Assembly: GCA_029378245.1 (NCBI GenBank) | Contig: JARKIF010000095.1 | Span: 1 to 64,000 of the forward strand | From: Roridomyces roridus | Lineage: Eukaryota > Basidiomycota > Agaricomycetes > Agaricales > Mycenaceae | Reading direction: 5' to 3' | DNA: 64,000 nucleotides | In this document: positions 12,120 through 24,827 of the stretch, piece by piece | Layout: every line of letters begins with the position of its first letter | Numbering within the stretch: position 1 is the stretch's first letter | The notes under the pieces: model-generated | What the model was told of the DNA's origin: nothing | Seen by the model: the letters and a program-made list of their open reading frames with translations, nothing else | Databases searched by the model: none | Position numbers and translations under genes: made by a program

Positions 12120-15050
12120 AACGGCGCACGATATCCAACCATTGGCCTCGGACGATTCCATCCGGCGCATTCGCCCACTCCGGACTCTTAAATCGAGGAA
12201 GGTCTTGATATCTCGACCTCTGCATTTTTTCTCGAGTCTTGACTCGACAAATTGGTCACTTCCGATTACCACTTGAAATGGTTGCAAAGTGGGGGTGTTT
12301 GAGACAGTTGTAAGTCTTGTCCTAAGGGTATTGTACCGATGGTCCTCATGGCTCGATAGAACGAATGTCAAGTCGTCGTTGCCGGTTCTCATCTCGACCC
12401 ACAGCTTCGCCAACTTACCTCAGTGCCGCGGCGACAACGAGACTCGACCTTCAAAGCCAGCACCAGTCCAACACACGGACTCTCGTGCCATGCCCACGAC
12501 AGTCCCTTCTTTTTCACGCCGCCGCCCGAACGACGAGCACCACTCACTGCTCAATCAGTGCTCACGAGCCCAAATTATTTTCAAGCCGGCTACCGGGCCC
12601 AGAATCGTTAGCCACCGCACCAGCTCTGAGCTGCAAGAGTGCTACTTAGATGTCTGGATGGTGCGTTGTCCAGACACGTCACCACAATTTTTCCCTGATT
12701 TCGAATCGGTCGCAGACTATTGCAATCCTCCATTCGCTCTAGGACCCGTTGCACACTCCTCCTCGGCACCGCCCTCTCTCTTGTCTGGGCTCCTATGAAG
12801 TTTTGGAGACGATTATGGTCAGCATCTACGCCATTGCATTCTTTATGAGAAGCTGACCTGACCCTCAAAGACGATTCTCGACATCTCCCCCCCCCCCCCC
12901 CCTCGCGTCAATGAGACCGATGCACCCCCGACACTGCTCTTCACCACCAACGAGTCGTGGAACGCTTTTGCCTTTGGGGTCACCGTATTCAGTCGGAAGT
13001 GCGGGTGATTTAGGTTTGATGAGATTGTATGGGGCATCCGGAGCGCATGTGTACGCAAGGCAAGCGCCGCGAGAGATGAGCACGATTTGGGACGTTTCGG
13101 CGTCGGATTCGTGGTGTGTATCCATTCTCACCCAATAGCTGTGTTCTGCTCAAAAAGGTTTCAGGAATTTCTTGATCGTTTGGAACCATTGTCGTGGCGT
13201 AGTCGCTGCTGGATAACCCTTGAAGGCCTGTATTTGATTCTTCAGGTTTTTTTTTCGTCTATTGATTTCCTGCTCAGAGGTCCACGCTCGGTACTCTTGC
13301 TCATCATGGGCGCTGCTCATCATCCGGGCACCTCACGGGCAAGCAATGATGCCGCGTTTTGGGAACAGCTCAGGAGACATCAGGATGTAGTTACCAGCGC
13401 TTGATTCCTTGACGAGGGCCGAGGACGGGGATAAGGTACGTTTCTTGCAGCCGCAGCCTTTGACTTTTTACCGACCCTTTTAGCTAGGTACCATCGAGTT
13501 GTGGATGGGTGTAACGACCGCTTGTGCCTATTCAGGAGACGCGTGCGTTTTCTCACTGTGCTTAACCTTCCTCCTTCCGACGCGACAGCAGGTTATATTC
13601 ATTGCATCCGGCACTCACCCCTCGGGGCCTGCTAGCCAAGGTGTATACAAAACTAGCGGGATTTCACCAGTCTGAGGGCGTTATCCGTTGGCTCCTTGGG
13701 AACATCGCCTTTCAAGGCCTGGATTGCCGCCGCCGTCACCGCCTGGCCAGACTTATGCTTGTTACACGCTGGGTCGTCAGCTCGACCCCTTGTCGCTCCG
13801 GTGCTCCAGCGTACGTCCTGTTTCTTCAATTCCGACATCTGTTGACATCCATGTCCAGATCGACATCTTTGTGCGGACTTATCTCCCGCGCTGTTTGGGT
13901 GGTACTGGTACAATGTCTCGTACTCATCAGATTTGGGCTCGTGGAGGTGCTGGGGCTGAGGCGCTAGCGAAACCTCCTCACTTCGCCCCCTGCACAAAAT
14001 GACCAAACCGGAAAGCAGTTTTCCAAATTGGCAGGAGCGGCACAGGCCTGAGATGGTCTGGCGTCCTCCATTTGAGGATAATCACCCTGTCTTGCGAGTG
14101 ATAAGTGAGTATTTCAATCGCTCTTCGGACTCGATAGCTCTGAGGCTCACGGTGGTGCTCAGGGCCGACAAGGCAAAGCGACTTTGCTGTCAGTGACAGC
14201 TTACGGTCCGTTTGAGCCGATCTCGGGCTTTCTCGAGTAACGCGCATGAGCCTCGTGAACGATCATCACAAGGCAAGTGTACTTCCTCCTTGTAACAACG
14301 ATCTTTGTCTGACCAACAAGTAGAGAAACACGGCGACTCTACGGTTCATGTACTTGCAGAGTGTGCAAACGCACTTGTTGTACTCGTGGCGTTAAACGCG
14401 GCGAATGCGGCCTATCGAGGGTACTTGCACCGGGTGCGGAGCTCTTGTCATTGGGATCAGTGGCCCTACCGTTGCTCTCCGACTCGTTCATCGCGAGAGG
14501 TCTCGCGAGGCAGACACCCTCCACATCCCGTAAACCTCTTCTCCCCTCGCAAGCCCCCGAAAGTCGTCACCTCCAATTCAATGACGAAGGTCAATCACGA
14601 AGGACAGCCACTCCAGCGAGCGTGATAGCACCACTTCGAAGTTCACGGACACTGTCCCAAGAACCGTGCTGAGCTCCACGTTCCGCCCCGCCACCCCGTT
14701 CCTGCAGATACATGTAGGCTCGAGTCCAGCCTGTCGTGTCGAAAGTGTTGCTGTCGACAGACACGACACTTTCATGGACAGACTGGGTTCCGGTCTAAGC
14801 TACATGGGCAACGCGAGATGTGGTGCCTTGGATACATTCCGCTCCCCTCTCGACTCGGTCGAAGAAATGAGGCCAGCGCAGCGACTATCAATTTCTCGAC
14901 GGTCGACGGTGAGGAAGATGCTGGTGGGGTAATCACACGGTCGGAGAAGTATAAGATGCATTGGGTCCTTTCAATTTAGATGTCGCGCTGTCGGCCTCTT
15001 ATTTCTACATCTTTCTGAGATTCCGTAGATTGCCATGTAGTCAATTGTTA
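12120..15050. other. No assignable gene; coding-looking fragments on plus
   Basis: I could not name a gene here. A proline/serine-rich stretch runs from about 12365 to 12790, a run of about 18 C lies near 12885-12902, and plus-strand open segments occur at 13600-14000 and 14305-14670 (the latter includes ECANALVVLVALNAANAAY). Junctions are not clear enough to build a model. These could be remnants of further family copies or of other genes. Confidence 0.3.
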
Positions 15051-15112
15051 TGTGTTTGTGCAACGCATCACTTTCTTTTGACCACGACGTCGGCCTTCTC
15101 CAATCCCAGCCA

Positions 15113-15720
15113 TGTCCGACTCTGACACGAGCCCGTCCTCCCACCCGAGCTAGAGAGGCCGATATTCGAACTACGCGCCGTTCTGTGCCCTGGTGCCATT
15201 CCCAATCTCATGCTAGTCGCCCGTCGCGTCAAGATTTGGTTTGTCGCGTCCTTTCCTCGGCGACTCACAAGGATTGACCTTTCCAGGCTCGAGCCTTTCC
15301 TGTACCAGACTCTCAGATTCGGAGACGTTCCAATTCCACGGGCAGCAGCAGTCCGCCATCCTTCTTTCAGCTCTACCGTGGAGTCCTTCCTTCTCCGCAT
15401 TCAATCCAAGCCTAGTTGGCTCCAATATGTCAGAAACATTCGCATCGCCGACTGCGACGATTACGACCGCCTTCTTGCCACTTTGCCTCCCCTCGAGAAC
15501 GTGTGGCTGCGCCGCAGCGGTTATGGTTCCGACATCCTCGACATCTCCACCCTTCGCCCCAACTTGCTCAAAAGACTTTACATCGACTTCCCCGTCCCCG
15601 CCATTCTTCGCCGTTTTACTTCATTGACGCATTTGGACGTCATGGAGGTTAGCGAGGACACTCTCCGAACCAACGAGATTGCCCAACTGTTCGCCTCGGC
15701 CTGCTCGTTGCCCTGTTTGA
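15113..15720 (+). pseudogene. F-box/leucine-rich protein, truncated fragment
   Basis: The start MSDSDTSPSS runs into a stop, while a shifted frame reads LPPELERPIFELRAVL and IPNLMLVARRVKIW, the usual opening of the Agaricomycete F-box proteins. Later the frame reads RLEPFLYQTLRFGD, LLATLPPLENVWLRRSGYG and RRFTSLTHLDVMEVS, degenerate leucine-rich repeats. The match ends at about 15715, where an ACCCGT-rich repeat (15717-15760) and then a truncated family copy (D) begin. The early frameshift and 3' truncation make this a pseudogene. F-box proteins recruit substrates to SCF ubiquitin ligases; this one cannot be assumed to do so. A related fragment lies at 29257-29660. Confidence 0.65.
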
Positions 15721-15764
15721 CCCGTACCCGTGACCCGTCGCGGGTCACCGCACCCGTGGCCATC

Positions 15765-16400
15765 ACTACGTCAGATCTCGAATGTGGATTCAAGGCAAGT
15801 AGCTGATTTACCCCTGGGCGAGATTCATCTCTAACCTTGCTCATAGGCCAACCATGTCTGTCAATGGGCATCACCAATGCCGTGCTGGAGGCCAACCAGA
15901 ATGGGTACCCGGCGTATGAAGTGAGAATCCACGCGTGGCACGTAGGCTCACTCGTCTTACTGACGGGCGCATAGTTGCTCGAAAAATGCGTGCTCTCGGA
16001 GAAAGTCCTTGCCGCTCTCTTTCACTACACGGACTGCGAGGAGGCTCTCAGTGTTGGCCTTCACAAGGAGAAGAAGCCCTACCACTACGCGTTCTCCACC
16101 TTCCTCGGTGCTCTCACTAGCGAACACGGCGGCCACGACCCAGTTATACCCTTTGTTACTGCGCTTTTCAAACCCATCATTGAAGTGGGCCTTGTGGCGT
16201 GGAACGAGCAGTAAGCTGGCATCCCTCTCTCGCAGCCCTTTGCTCACCCCATTGTAGTCCCGATGCTGAGAGGCTGAAGGAAGAATCTCGCCGTCAAGAT
16301 GTCCGATGTACATTCTCCTTTCGTTCTCAGTCTACTTTCTCAAACAACCCTTGCGATCCAGATTCGACGGACTCGGAGGAGGATGTACAACGATTGTGAA
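15765..16400 (+). pseudogene. RNase III-fold-like family, copy D, 5'-truncated
   Basis: The end of exon 1 (RSRMWIQ, before a GC-type donor at about 15796) is followed by exon 2 (15847-15920), which starts G-Q-P and reads MGITNAVLEANQNGYPAYE, then exon 3 (15975-16210, phase 2) with LLEKCVLSEKVLAALF, core PYHYAFSTFLGAL and FVTALFKPIIEVGLVAWNE, then a short PDAERLKEESR exon. Phases agree with the other copies. The start of exon 1 is missing: an F-box fragment and an ACCCGT-rich repeat take its place. At the position of the RNase III catalytic Glu the core has Ser. Closest in sequence to copy G. Confidence 0.6.
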
Positions 16401-16409
16401 ACTGTCTCG

Positions 16410-17000
16410 AGGTACGCCTTGTTCTCTTGGTGCGCGTTGTTTCATTGCGCGGGCCAATTCTGCGCTCAAGTCCTCATACTGAGCATTTCAATAGTTTCCT
16501 ACACCAATAATCCTTTCTAGAATGCCTTTCAGACGACCTACCTTATCGAGCCAATATCCAGCCACCTTTCTCGTACTGTATCATGAGCCTCGAATCTCTG
16601 TCCTCCCCTGCAATTTCTGTACATGTATCATCCCTGGTCAGCTTTTATCCACTCTGTTATCCACGAACACTAGTCGAAGATGAATCAATTTCTTCAAACC
16701 TGCAATCTCATCTCAAAGAGGGACATTCAAGACGCGTCAACTGCCCTTTCTTCCTCTTCGGGCGGCTGGAAGTCATGCGTCTCTTTGGCCAATGCTAATT
16801 GACGCGTCGAGACGCGTCGGTGCAAGTAGTATAGGGGAAATAATCTGTTTCCTTCAAAATGCGGGGGATCGACAGCCAAGCGAGTGATACGCGACATCCT
16901 CGAGTAGATTCTGTGAACTCATTCTAAGAGTTGATTGAATACTATTGGAGCTTTACCTTTTCATTAAGACCTCAGAAGCAAGCAAGACCAGGCCAGTTTT
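16410..17000. other. Intergenic, no gene seen
   Basis: AT-richer sequence between copies D and E. Reading frames are short, and no splice-consistent model, tRNA-like element or terminal repeat is visible. Confidence 0.4.
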
Positions 17001-17018
17001 CGTGGTGGTGTTAATTGT

Positions 17019-19430
17019 TTGGACGATCAAAATTTTCTTGCTTCGTACAACAACATCGCGCAGCGCTTGGCCTCTCTCATGTCCCTCCAACAGTATCTAT
17101 GCGACTCTATTTACCGGTTCCTGGAGCAGGGACTCCGCCCTACTACGGCGCGCTGGATTCGGGGCGAAGAGACTTGGGAACTGGTGACCTCGCCATCTGA
17201 GCAAGTCCGAGAGTCACTTTGGTTCCAAGGTGCGCAGTGTCCACTCATCTCGAGTTTGTTGTGATGAGCAATTTCAAGGTTGAATACAATTCAATCCAGC
17301 CTCTGGACGGCATTCTCTGAAGCGGGAGGATGCGGTGGAGGCTTCTACCAGGTGAGCTTCTTCGAGCACCTTGTCCATTATCAAAATCAAGCTTTACTCT
17401 CAAGACATTCAAGTCTGCGATTCTATCGGCCAAAGTCATCAACGCGATCCTGACTCACGTTTTCAAAGCTCAAATCCGCTCCAGTCTCTCCGGCCTCAAT
17501 CCATTTCACGTCTACATCGGTGCTCTCGGACTGGACACCCCGAACATCGAGGACGTCTGCGCGTTCTTAATCAACCTGTGGGTACCCTTGGTGCAAGCTG
17601 GGATCGAGGCGCGTGACGAGTTGTAAGCTCTGGTTAGTCGTATTATCATCTTCATTCACCTTGCATTCTCTAGTGAGAGACGACAAGGGGCACCCAAGTC
17701 GAGAAAGGCCAAGCCTACACTCTCGGCGCCACTTGGCAAGCAATCCATCAAGGATGACGCCGAGGAGCCCGCTGGTCTGTATGCCTCTTCGACAACGTAC
17801 TTGTCGTCTCATCTCTTACCAGACCTGCGCATTCTCAAAGCGCTATACGCAGCCTACCAACGAGTCGTCAACGAGGAGAACAAGCAATTGCAAGTTCGGG
17901 AGTCGGTGGCCAGCGTAGCGGTGTGTTAACCTCCGTCTCAACCTGTGGTGTTTTAATGCCAGACAGGAACCTGCTCAAGTCCACGACTTACGCGGGCAGC
18001 CCGACCTCCAGTTATCCATGGTAACGACCCTCGGGATACTCGACTCGATCGGCCCAGTGTTGATGAAAGGTCCCTCCCCGCGGAGCCTTCTGTCGGCGTG
18101 GCATCAAGGTATCAGTTTCATTCAGCGCTCTTGTTTGTCGATCCTCACCATGAGTACCAGACGAGCGGCCGCGGCAGCGGACCATGGCGCTCCCTGGGCC
18201 AGACGTTTTCCCTGTGCAGGCGAATGGTTTTCACGGGTTTCCGGTGGTACGGTCCGTTTTCAGCGTTGATCCCAGCGACCTCTCACAGGATGGATTGCCT
18301 GCTGCGGCTGAATTCTTCCTGTCCTCCCTTCGCTCCAGTTGGTTCCGAAGACGGGCCAAAAATGCCCTGCAGGAAACGCAAGCGTACCTCGTCATCGTCG
18401 CCGTCCAAGACACCTGTGACCTTTCACGCCACGTCCAAGCCACGTCAGCGTCTCGACTTTGGTATGCTTGTTGGGGCTAGGTGCTGTTAGCAGCGCTGAC
18501 GCACACTCCCAGGTCCTACTCACCAACCGCCCGCTTTCCGCACATCCAGCGTTTTGGCTGGTGGTACACCGTTTGCTTGGCAGGATGAGACGGGGTCTTT
18601 GGTGACGCTGTACCATCCGGCCGACGACAACGTTTGTGCCCTTGAATCATGTTCTCCATGTTGTTCTGACTGCTTGTAGTTTGGCTTCCTGGCGGCGTCA
18701 CGGTCGACGTCTCGGTGGTAGTTCCTGGATCAATTGGCATCAGACGCATACAATCATTTTCTTTCTTTTCCCCCACATCAGTGACATCACTACCCATTCC
18801 GTCGTTACTGTAGAAGACTCGCTCAATAATGTGGCCTCCCTTTCCCTCGCTGCATCGACCGCCCTTCGCTACCATTGCTGCTCGTCAAATTTGAAGACGG
18901 CGATCAAGATCCCCACTGGCACGAATGTCCTCTGCAACGTCATCCCTCGTACTACTTCAATGATGCAAAAAGTGAGGAGAGAGCCCTCGCAGCTACGGTA
19001 TTATTCTCTTTTCTTCGTACCGACCACTTCCTCAGTCCGCGCTGTCATTCTTCTGTTCGGGGAGGACACCACTGGTACCACGCCCGCCGAAACGTATGTT
19101 CTGTGGCCCATCGTCGTCCTCCTGGGTTCACAGAGCATCCCAGGCGTCAAGGTCTCACAAGAAATCACGCCGACACCGCTGCAACTAAGCGCGTTTCCGG
19201 AGGACCTTGTGGACGTGCGTCCGCTTCTTTCACCAGTGCTTGATGATGCTCATGCATTCTGCAGGCTCGGTCTCGTACCAGTGGCCTGCTCATTTTACCC
19301 TCGGATGAAATGGTCGATATCGTCGCCTTGGCCGACAATTTTCCCAGATTTACAAACTTTCTCGAGGCGCAGGACGATTCCTCTCTCGGATTACTTAGCT
19401 ATATTGGACCTGCTTTCCGACGATCTTGAA
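17019..19430 (+). CDS. RNase III-fold-like family protein, copy E
   Basis: Exon 1 reads DDQNFLASYNNIAQRLASL and WELVTSPSEQVRESLWF. A short exon (LWTAFSEAGGCGGGFYQ) and exon 3 (17405-17622, phase 2) follow; exon 3 has SAILSAKVINAIL, core NPFHVYIGALGL and FLINLWVPLVQAGIEARDE. Next come a basic exon (RRQGAPKSRKAKP) and DLRILKALYAAYQRVV, the equivalent of DLKFIRAVYELV in copy C, then QPDLQLSM and RKRKRTSSSSPSKTP, and later segments to about 19430 such as KFEDGDQDPHWHE and LILPSDEMVDIVALADNF. The Glu expected in an RNase III core is His. The exon 1-exon 2 junction does not join cleanly, the start codon is uncertain, and exons after 18650 are tentative; it may be partly decayed. Confidence 0.45.
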
Positions 19431-19439
19431 CAGTCCGCT

Positions 19440-20705
19440 CTATTTTCTCACTGTCCCTTATCTCTACTAGCAACCCATGCCACATACGAACACCCACTCC
19501 ACTCGATTTGTGGCTCCAGCCATGTACCGTTATCTGTACCTCTACCACCCACAATCTGTAGTACATACATACTATTCAATCGCATTCAACAAGAATCTGA
19601 AGATTACGAAAGTTTAAGAGCAAGCGTTCTCCGAGGCGCGGTTACGGTGTTAGTTGGATCAAATTCCCTAATCGGTGTAGCCCAATTTGCTTGCAAATTG
19701 AAAACAAATGGGGCAAACTTGCAAACTAAAAAGGAAATATTTCACGTGAACACCGGCAACTTGGCACTCTCCCACGAGTGCTCGCTTGGTGCTCGCACGC
19801 TGATTTGGGTCTCTTTCAATCGATCTCACTCGATCCTGCACCATTTTGTGAGATATAAGTCACATCTCAAAGGTACGTGGAATGGTCATGTATTTATCAA
19901 TCTTGTGAGGTTTGTAGATTCGGAGAAGTATTATAAATTGATAGCTTGATGCATCGCATGTGTGATATGAAAACCGGTCGGGGAGCTTTCTACACTATTG
20001 GGAATCTGGAAATGAATGGCGGGTCAAGTGAAGGACCTCTCAAGGCCAGGTATATCACGCTATTGGTGCATGAAGACTGTTTCTCAGCTCTTGAACATGG
20101 AATCCCAGCATTACGGGAAATATCATCATGGCATCCATGCTACGCACGGCAACAAATCAACGACACGGCAGATACTTGTCAATGAAGTACATCTGCTATG
20201 GCCTCACATTTCCCGCACAGCAAGCCACTTGGCGACTTGAAAGTAGCTCTCTCTGATCCAGATCAATTTCTTGGGAAGGGCAACTCTGCCAAGTTTCCAC
20301 AGGGAAATTATCTACCATTGGATCAAAGGAGTGGAATAGCACTAGAGTGTCACACCTGAAGTTGCCGAGGGAAGGCGATCAGAAGGAGGGGTGTTGAGCA
20401 TGAAAGATCATTGAATCATGATAACATCATTGATGCGGCATCTCGGCACCGCTTCATCTGCAGCACCTGTCTGACTGATTCCGAGTAGATAACAGTGGTG
20501 CTGCTTTGTAGGACTCAGATGGACAATAGCCTAGTGAGTTCTCTCTTTCTCTTTCCCTTCCCTTTCCTTTTTTGGTGAATTTTTTGTAATTCTTTTGGGC
20601 ACCAACAAACACCGTCACCAAGCCTTCTCTGAAGCATCAAAAAGCCCGAATTCGTGTTTGGCAAGCACTCGTTGCAGCAAGGTCTCTACGGTGTAATAAC
20701 CGTAC
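19440..20705. other. No gene seen
   Basis: Low-complexity and AT-rich sequence between copy E and the 4.5-kb repeat-bounded element. Short frames only; I see no conserved motif. A pyrimidine-rich tract lies near 20535-20575. Confidence 0.4.
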
Positions 20706-22188
20706 CAATAATGCAACGTGCCCAGTAATCCGTGGGATTCATGATGCATTATTACCGACGTCTCACCGCCGGGCCAAGGGTCAATAATGCATTGTCCCGA
20801 GGGTACAGTTATTATTTGGAGGTTTTATTTCCCTGTCGGTTCTTCAGTTTATTAATGAGTTTCTTTGTTTGCGACTGCTGTCCTTTCGACCGAAGGGTCA
20901 ATTCGTGTAACAAGCACCTTTCTCTTTGATGCACCAGCCATCATGGATCAATGGCGCATCTGTTCGGATTTTGCGCTGATGGAAGAAAAAAAAAAGTGGC
21001 GATGCGTACAGCTCCCGTCATATACTCCTTCGGCACTTGCCTTCTCGGCCGATCCCGGCTCGGATGAACTTCGGCTTGCACATTGAAAATTCCCCCGGCG
21101 CAGAATCAGGTCGCCGACTGGGTCAACCTTGAGCGCTTGAGCTCTCGGCTGATACTTGGGGGTACGGGCCGTTGCAGAGCACGGCATAGACGAGAACTTG
21201 TGTGAATGATGTACACAGTGTGTTGGGTGAAATCAAATGTGAATGTGTGGCTGTGTAGAGAATCCGGCTTGCAGTGACGTGATGATTGTGACACCTTTGA
21301 TCAATCTTTGATCCCTCATTGCTCTGTCCCAAATATCCAACTGGAAGAGCATCGAAAATGCCCCACAGTGCCCTAGACAACTCAAGGAAGAGCCTATGTA
21401 TGCATTTTTGCAGTCAGTTTGCCTTACACTGCCAAGCCCAGGGTAGCTAATAGCAGAACATTAAGTCAACATTAAGTAGTTTGTCTGGTGTCATTTGAAC
21501 CTTCTGTCTCAACAGGACCCAGAGCTCATTTACATCTTGGTGTAACTGTGGTGAAAAAGACGAGTACTCAACAGGCCAGCAGCCCGTAGGCCGTGGAGCA
21601 GTCACTTGGTGATCTAGTCTAGACCATCCAGGGTTTTGAGGGAAATGTGGGCTCTGTGCACACTTTCAGACAGAGATTTGTCCTCAATCTGCTCCAATAT
21701 CTCACACAAAAGATGGAATCTCAGTGAGGACACGGGGAATCAGTGCTGATGCATATGAACATCCATCACAGAATGTATGTTCTTTCGGCTGCGAGGATTT
21801 TTTGTAATTTACAAGGAGGGGGTTCTAGGCAATATTACACTTCCTTCTTCAGCCTAACCGCATCCCAGAGATCCAGGGTCTCCGGTTGACTCAAAAGGGA
21901 CTGATTGCAAACAACAGGTAAATCACAGATATCATATGTAATATCCGAAATGAGACCTCACCTTGGGGGAACAAAACTCGAGTCCAGGTACTAGGAGTGT
22001 GCTTGCAAAATTTCAGGTCATTTCAGCGGAAATTGAATGCTCTGGAGAGAAAGGAAAAACTCACTGATGGCAGCTGTCAAAATTGCTGATTGTAGCCGCA
22101 AAAAGGAAACAGCACAGCCGCCTTCATCAAAAGTCTGAATCCGTATAAAAAGTTGTCCGGATTCTGGCCTGACTGAATTTTAAAAGAA

Positions 22189-22213
22189 CGAGAACTTAGC
22201 AAGTAAGTTCTCG
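22189..22213. repeat. Perfect 10-bp hairpin
   Basis: CGAGAACTTA, a 5-nt loop and the exact reverse complement form a perfect stem-loop inside the 4.5-kb element. It is not followed by a T tract, so it is not an obvious terminator. A role is unknown. Confidence 0.6.
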
Positions 22214-23352
22214 TAATCGGCAGACTTCTTTTCAAGTCCTGGCGCCGACGTACGACCGGTGAGAATACACATTAGTTGCACATTGCAACATCGAGGGTCA
22301 CATGCTGTTGGACCGTGCGGGGTCAAGAATGAGCCTGCGTGCAAAGCGAAACCCGGCGTCGTAGTCTGCAGACAACATCCGGGCTGTGCGCCGCTCACAC
22401 CAGGTGCGCCTGTATGTGTGAATATCCATCGGGGGTCTTGCTGCACGGGCTACGTGAGGGCAAGCCGACGAAAACCGCAGGAGGGAAAGTCGGTGGGCCG
22501 CGAAGGGAGTGATGGCGTCAAGTGATCCATTCCAAGACACAGACGGATATCGCGGGCAAACGGACCGTAGCCAGAGGGTGGGAGGTCCAACGACGCCGAG
22601 TAAAGAATGAGCGGATTGGCGCACCTACATTCGGCCCAAGAGACGGTCCTGCCCATCTATCCGTGCTGCTCCAAACTAACTCGTCTCGTCTTGAGTTGTC
22701 GAAGCCAGGTCAGTAGCAAGGGCAGAGGCGGAGTGCGGAAAAGGTGATGAGGGTAGGGACAAGCGAGTCGGAGGCGGTAGAAGAAGAGATGCGCTGGCAT
22801 CAAGCTGGATTGCATCCGTACCTGTACGGCATCTTTGCCAAGATCCATATCAAATGCCGAGTCAACGTAGGTCAACGTGCATCCTCCAGTGTTTATTCGT
22901 TGCTGCTCCCGATGACTGTGCGCGCTCCATGAGCATTGCAAACGACGTTGTTTGCTGTCCGCCATTGCCCCACGCCAGAAAACGCGCCGTGAATGTGACC
23001 AATAGCAGCCGGTGTCTCCGTCAATCACAAACCCCACGCGGTACATTGCAGCCGTGCAAAAGCCCGCCTGGCACCCGCCCCTACCAGGTACCCGGCCTCG
23101 AGAGTCGAGCCTGTACTGCCCCGGCGGAGTGGTGGGCCTTGAAACCCAATGTTTCCGCCGTTTGGAGTGGCAGGGTGCGTTCTTCCGTCCCAACTGGTCA
23201 ATATTTGGGCTCGCTATCGGGATTAACGGGTGGGAGCAGTAGCAGAGTGCTCTGCGCCAATGGGCACCAATGGATTTGATTCAGGGGTGTAAGCTCATTG
23301 ACAGAATCAACAACAAATGTTGCAAAATCAATTTTGTTCCACTCCTGACTTT

Positions 23353-23415
23353 TCGCCTCACACGTGCCGCTCGATATGGCAATTTGATGGGGGCAGTGAA
23401 GGGCAGTGCTTTCGG
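23353..23415 (+). repeat. Inner inverted repeat, left arm (right arm about 24930-24995)
   Basis: About 50 bp beginning CGCCTCACACGTGCCGCTCG and ending in GGGGGCAGTGAA is repeated almost exactly in inverted orientation near 24944-24994. The pair brackets the zinc-knuckle reading frame and its solo LTR. It may be the TIR of a smaller element nested in, or a segmental part of, the 20.7-25.2 kb element. Confidence 0.6.
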
Positions 23416-23528
23416 CAGATATCGCGGCAGTCAGTCGTGCCGCTGCTGGCCGTTGGTTATTTGTTAGTAAACATCACGTCGCGCTTCCCTCCTCCCTTCA
23501 TCTCGCTCCTCTCCCTCTCCCCACGACG

Positions 23529-24827
23529 ATGCCGCCCGCCCCAGCCTACAAATGTGGGATATGCAAGACGGTGCTTCCCCTCCAAAGATGTGGTAAAGGA
23601 AAAAACAAAGGGAAATACTTTGTAGTGGTGCGTGACAATGGTCCTGCTCTTTAACGAATCTGAATGGCTCGCAGTGTGTGATAGTCCTGAAAAGCATTTG
23701 AAGGTCTATTTTCGATGGATTCCACTATCTGTCTCCCACGGCGAGACACCCGCTGCTCCCCAAGCCCCGTCTCATCCCTCTCGACCCAGCGGTTCGTCTA
23801 GCTGTTACGTCCCGTTCCATTTTCACCAACTCCGGACCAATTTTGACCCAACTCCGGTTCCGGCTCCAGCAATCCCGGATCAATCTTGACCGGACTCCGG
23901 TCCTCGTTCGGACTTTTGCCCTTTTTCAATTTCATTCCATCCTTCACCCACTCGACCTTACTCCGGTGTAGATATTCACTCCGGTACCTCCGGTTTCTCC
24001 GGGGTATCCACCTCCACTCCGGGGTCCGAGTTTTTTACCTTGTCACTTTCTCCATATTCATCTGAGTATACATCAGTGGGCATTTAGTATATAAACCTCT
24101 GTACAACCGCCATGTAACTCAGTTGGAATATTAACGTTCCTGGTCTATTCGACCTTGGCTGCTCCGAGCCCTCCTCTCCTCTCCTCCTTTATCGTCTCGT
24201 CCGGATTGCTTCCCCTGGAAGTAGCGTAGGGAACCCGGTCACCCTGGGTCTTTGTGGTGTCACCGGTTGGACTCCATCTCCCTCCTCCGACTTTTCGTCT
24301 CTCTCCGGAGTCCTTCGTCCCGGAGTTCCGGTTGTTCTTACTCCGGTCGTCCTTATCCGGGATTCCAGTCAGCCTCGGATCCGGCACCTAACACTAGCTG
24401 CCGTCGCCTCCACGCTGTGCGCGCCCGTCGTTGTCGATCCCTCATTCCTGACTGCCCGCCTCCCACCCCAACATTGATGACTGGCTTGTCCGCTCCCTTC
24501 TCGTCATCTCCATCTCCTTTCGATCCTCCCAGCCCGCGCGTATGGAGCTGGCGTCACCAGCGAGCACAAGGCGAAGGGATCGGCTAAGCCCCGGGCAGCA
24601 CCATCAACAGCATCTGCGGTAGGACCATCGACCACGCCGCTGCCGGGACCGTCCACCACCGTGCCCGGCTCACCCTTGTTGCTGCCTCGACAGCCGGCGT
24701 TTGCTTTCCACTACCCATACCCTATCAATACCCGTATTCTCCTTATCCCGCACAATATCCCGCATATCTCCCTCCGAATTCATTCCAAACTAACTACATT
24801 ACATACCCCCATCCTCCTAATACCTAG
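23529..24827 (+). pseudogene. Short GRF-like zinc-knuckle protein split by a solo LTR
   Basis: The frame starts MPPAPAYKCGICKTVL and has CGKGKNKGKYFV, then, after a short intron or frameshift near 23640-23675, CDSPEKHLKVYFRW. The order Cys-x2-Cys, basic Gly/Lys loop, Cys...His, aromatic-Arg-Trp resembles a GRF-type zinc knuckle, which usually binds single-stranded nucleic acid. A Pro/Ser-rich linker (AAPQAPSHPSRPSG) is interrupted by the 591-bp LTR at 23803. Beyond it another low-complexity coding-like stretch (GPSTTVPGSPLLLPRQ, then Tyr/Pro-rich) runs to a stop near 24826. The 35-nt intron needed to join the zinc part is unusually short. Family call tentative. Confidence 0.35.
23803..24393 (+). 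mobile_element. Solo LTR, 591 bp, plus orientation
   Basis: The sequence starts TGTTACGTCCCG and ends CACCTAACA, giving TG...CA termini, and is flanked by a perfect 5-bp target-site duplication CTAGC (23798-23802 and 24394-24398). A TATA-like box (TATATAAACC) lies near 24089. No internal retroelement region adjoins it, so it is a solo LTR left by recombination between the two LTRs of a full element. An inverted second copy of identical length lies at 26825-27415. Confidence 0.9.

Noticed and set aside
18636..19949. 437-codon plus-strand open frame
   Set aside because: It is the longest frame in its area but runs through several good GT-AG introns and different-frame coding segments of copy E. 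Its last third is AT-rich and without protein-like composition, so I did not call it a single gene.
22657..23193. 178-codon minus-strand frame in the 4.5-kb element
   Set aside because: Composition is random-like (many Arg, Cys, His and Pro) and no motif or splice support was found.
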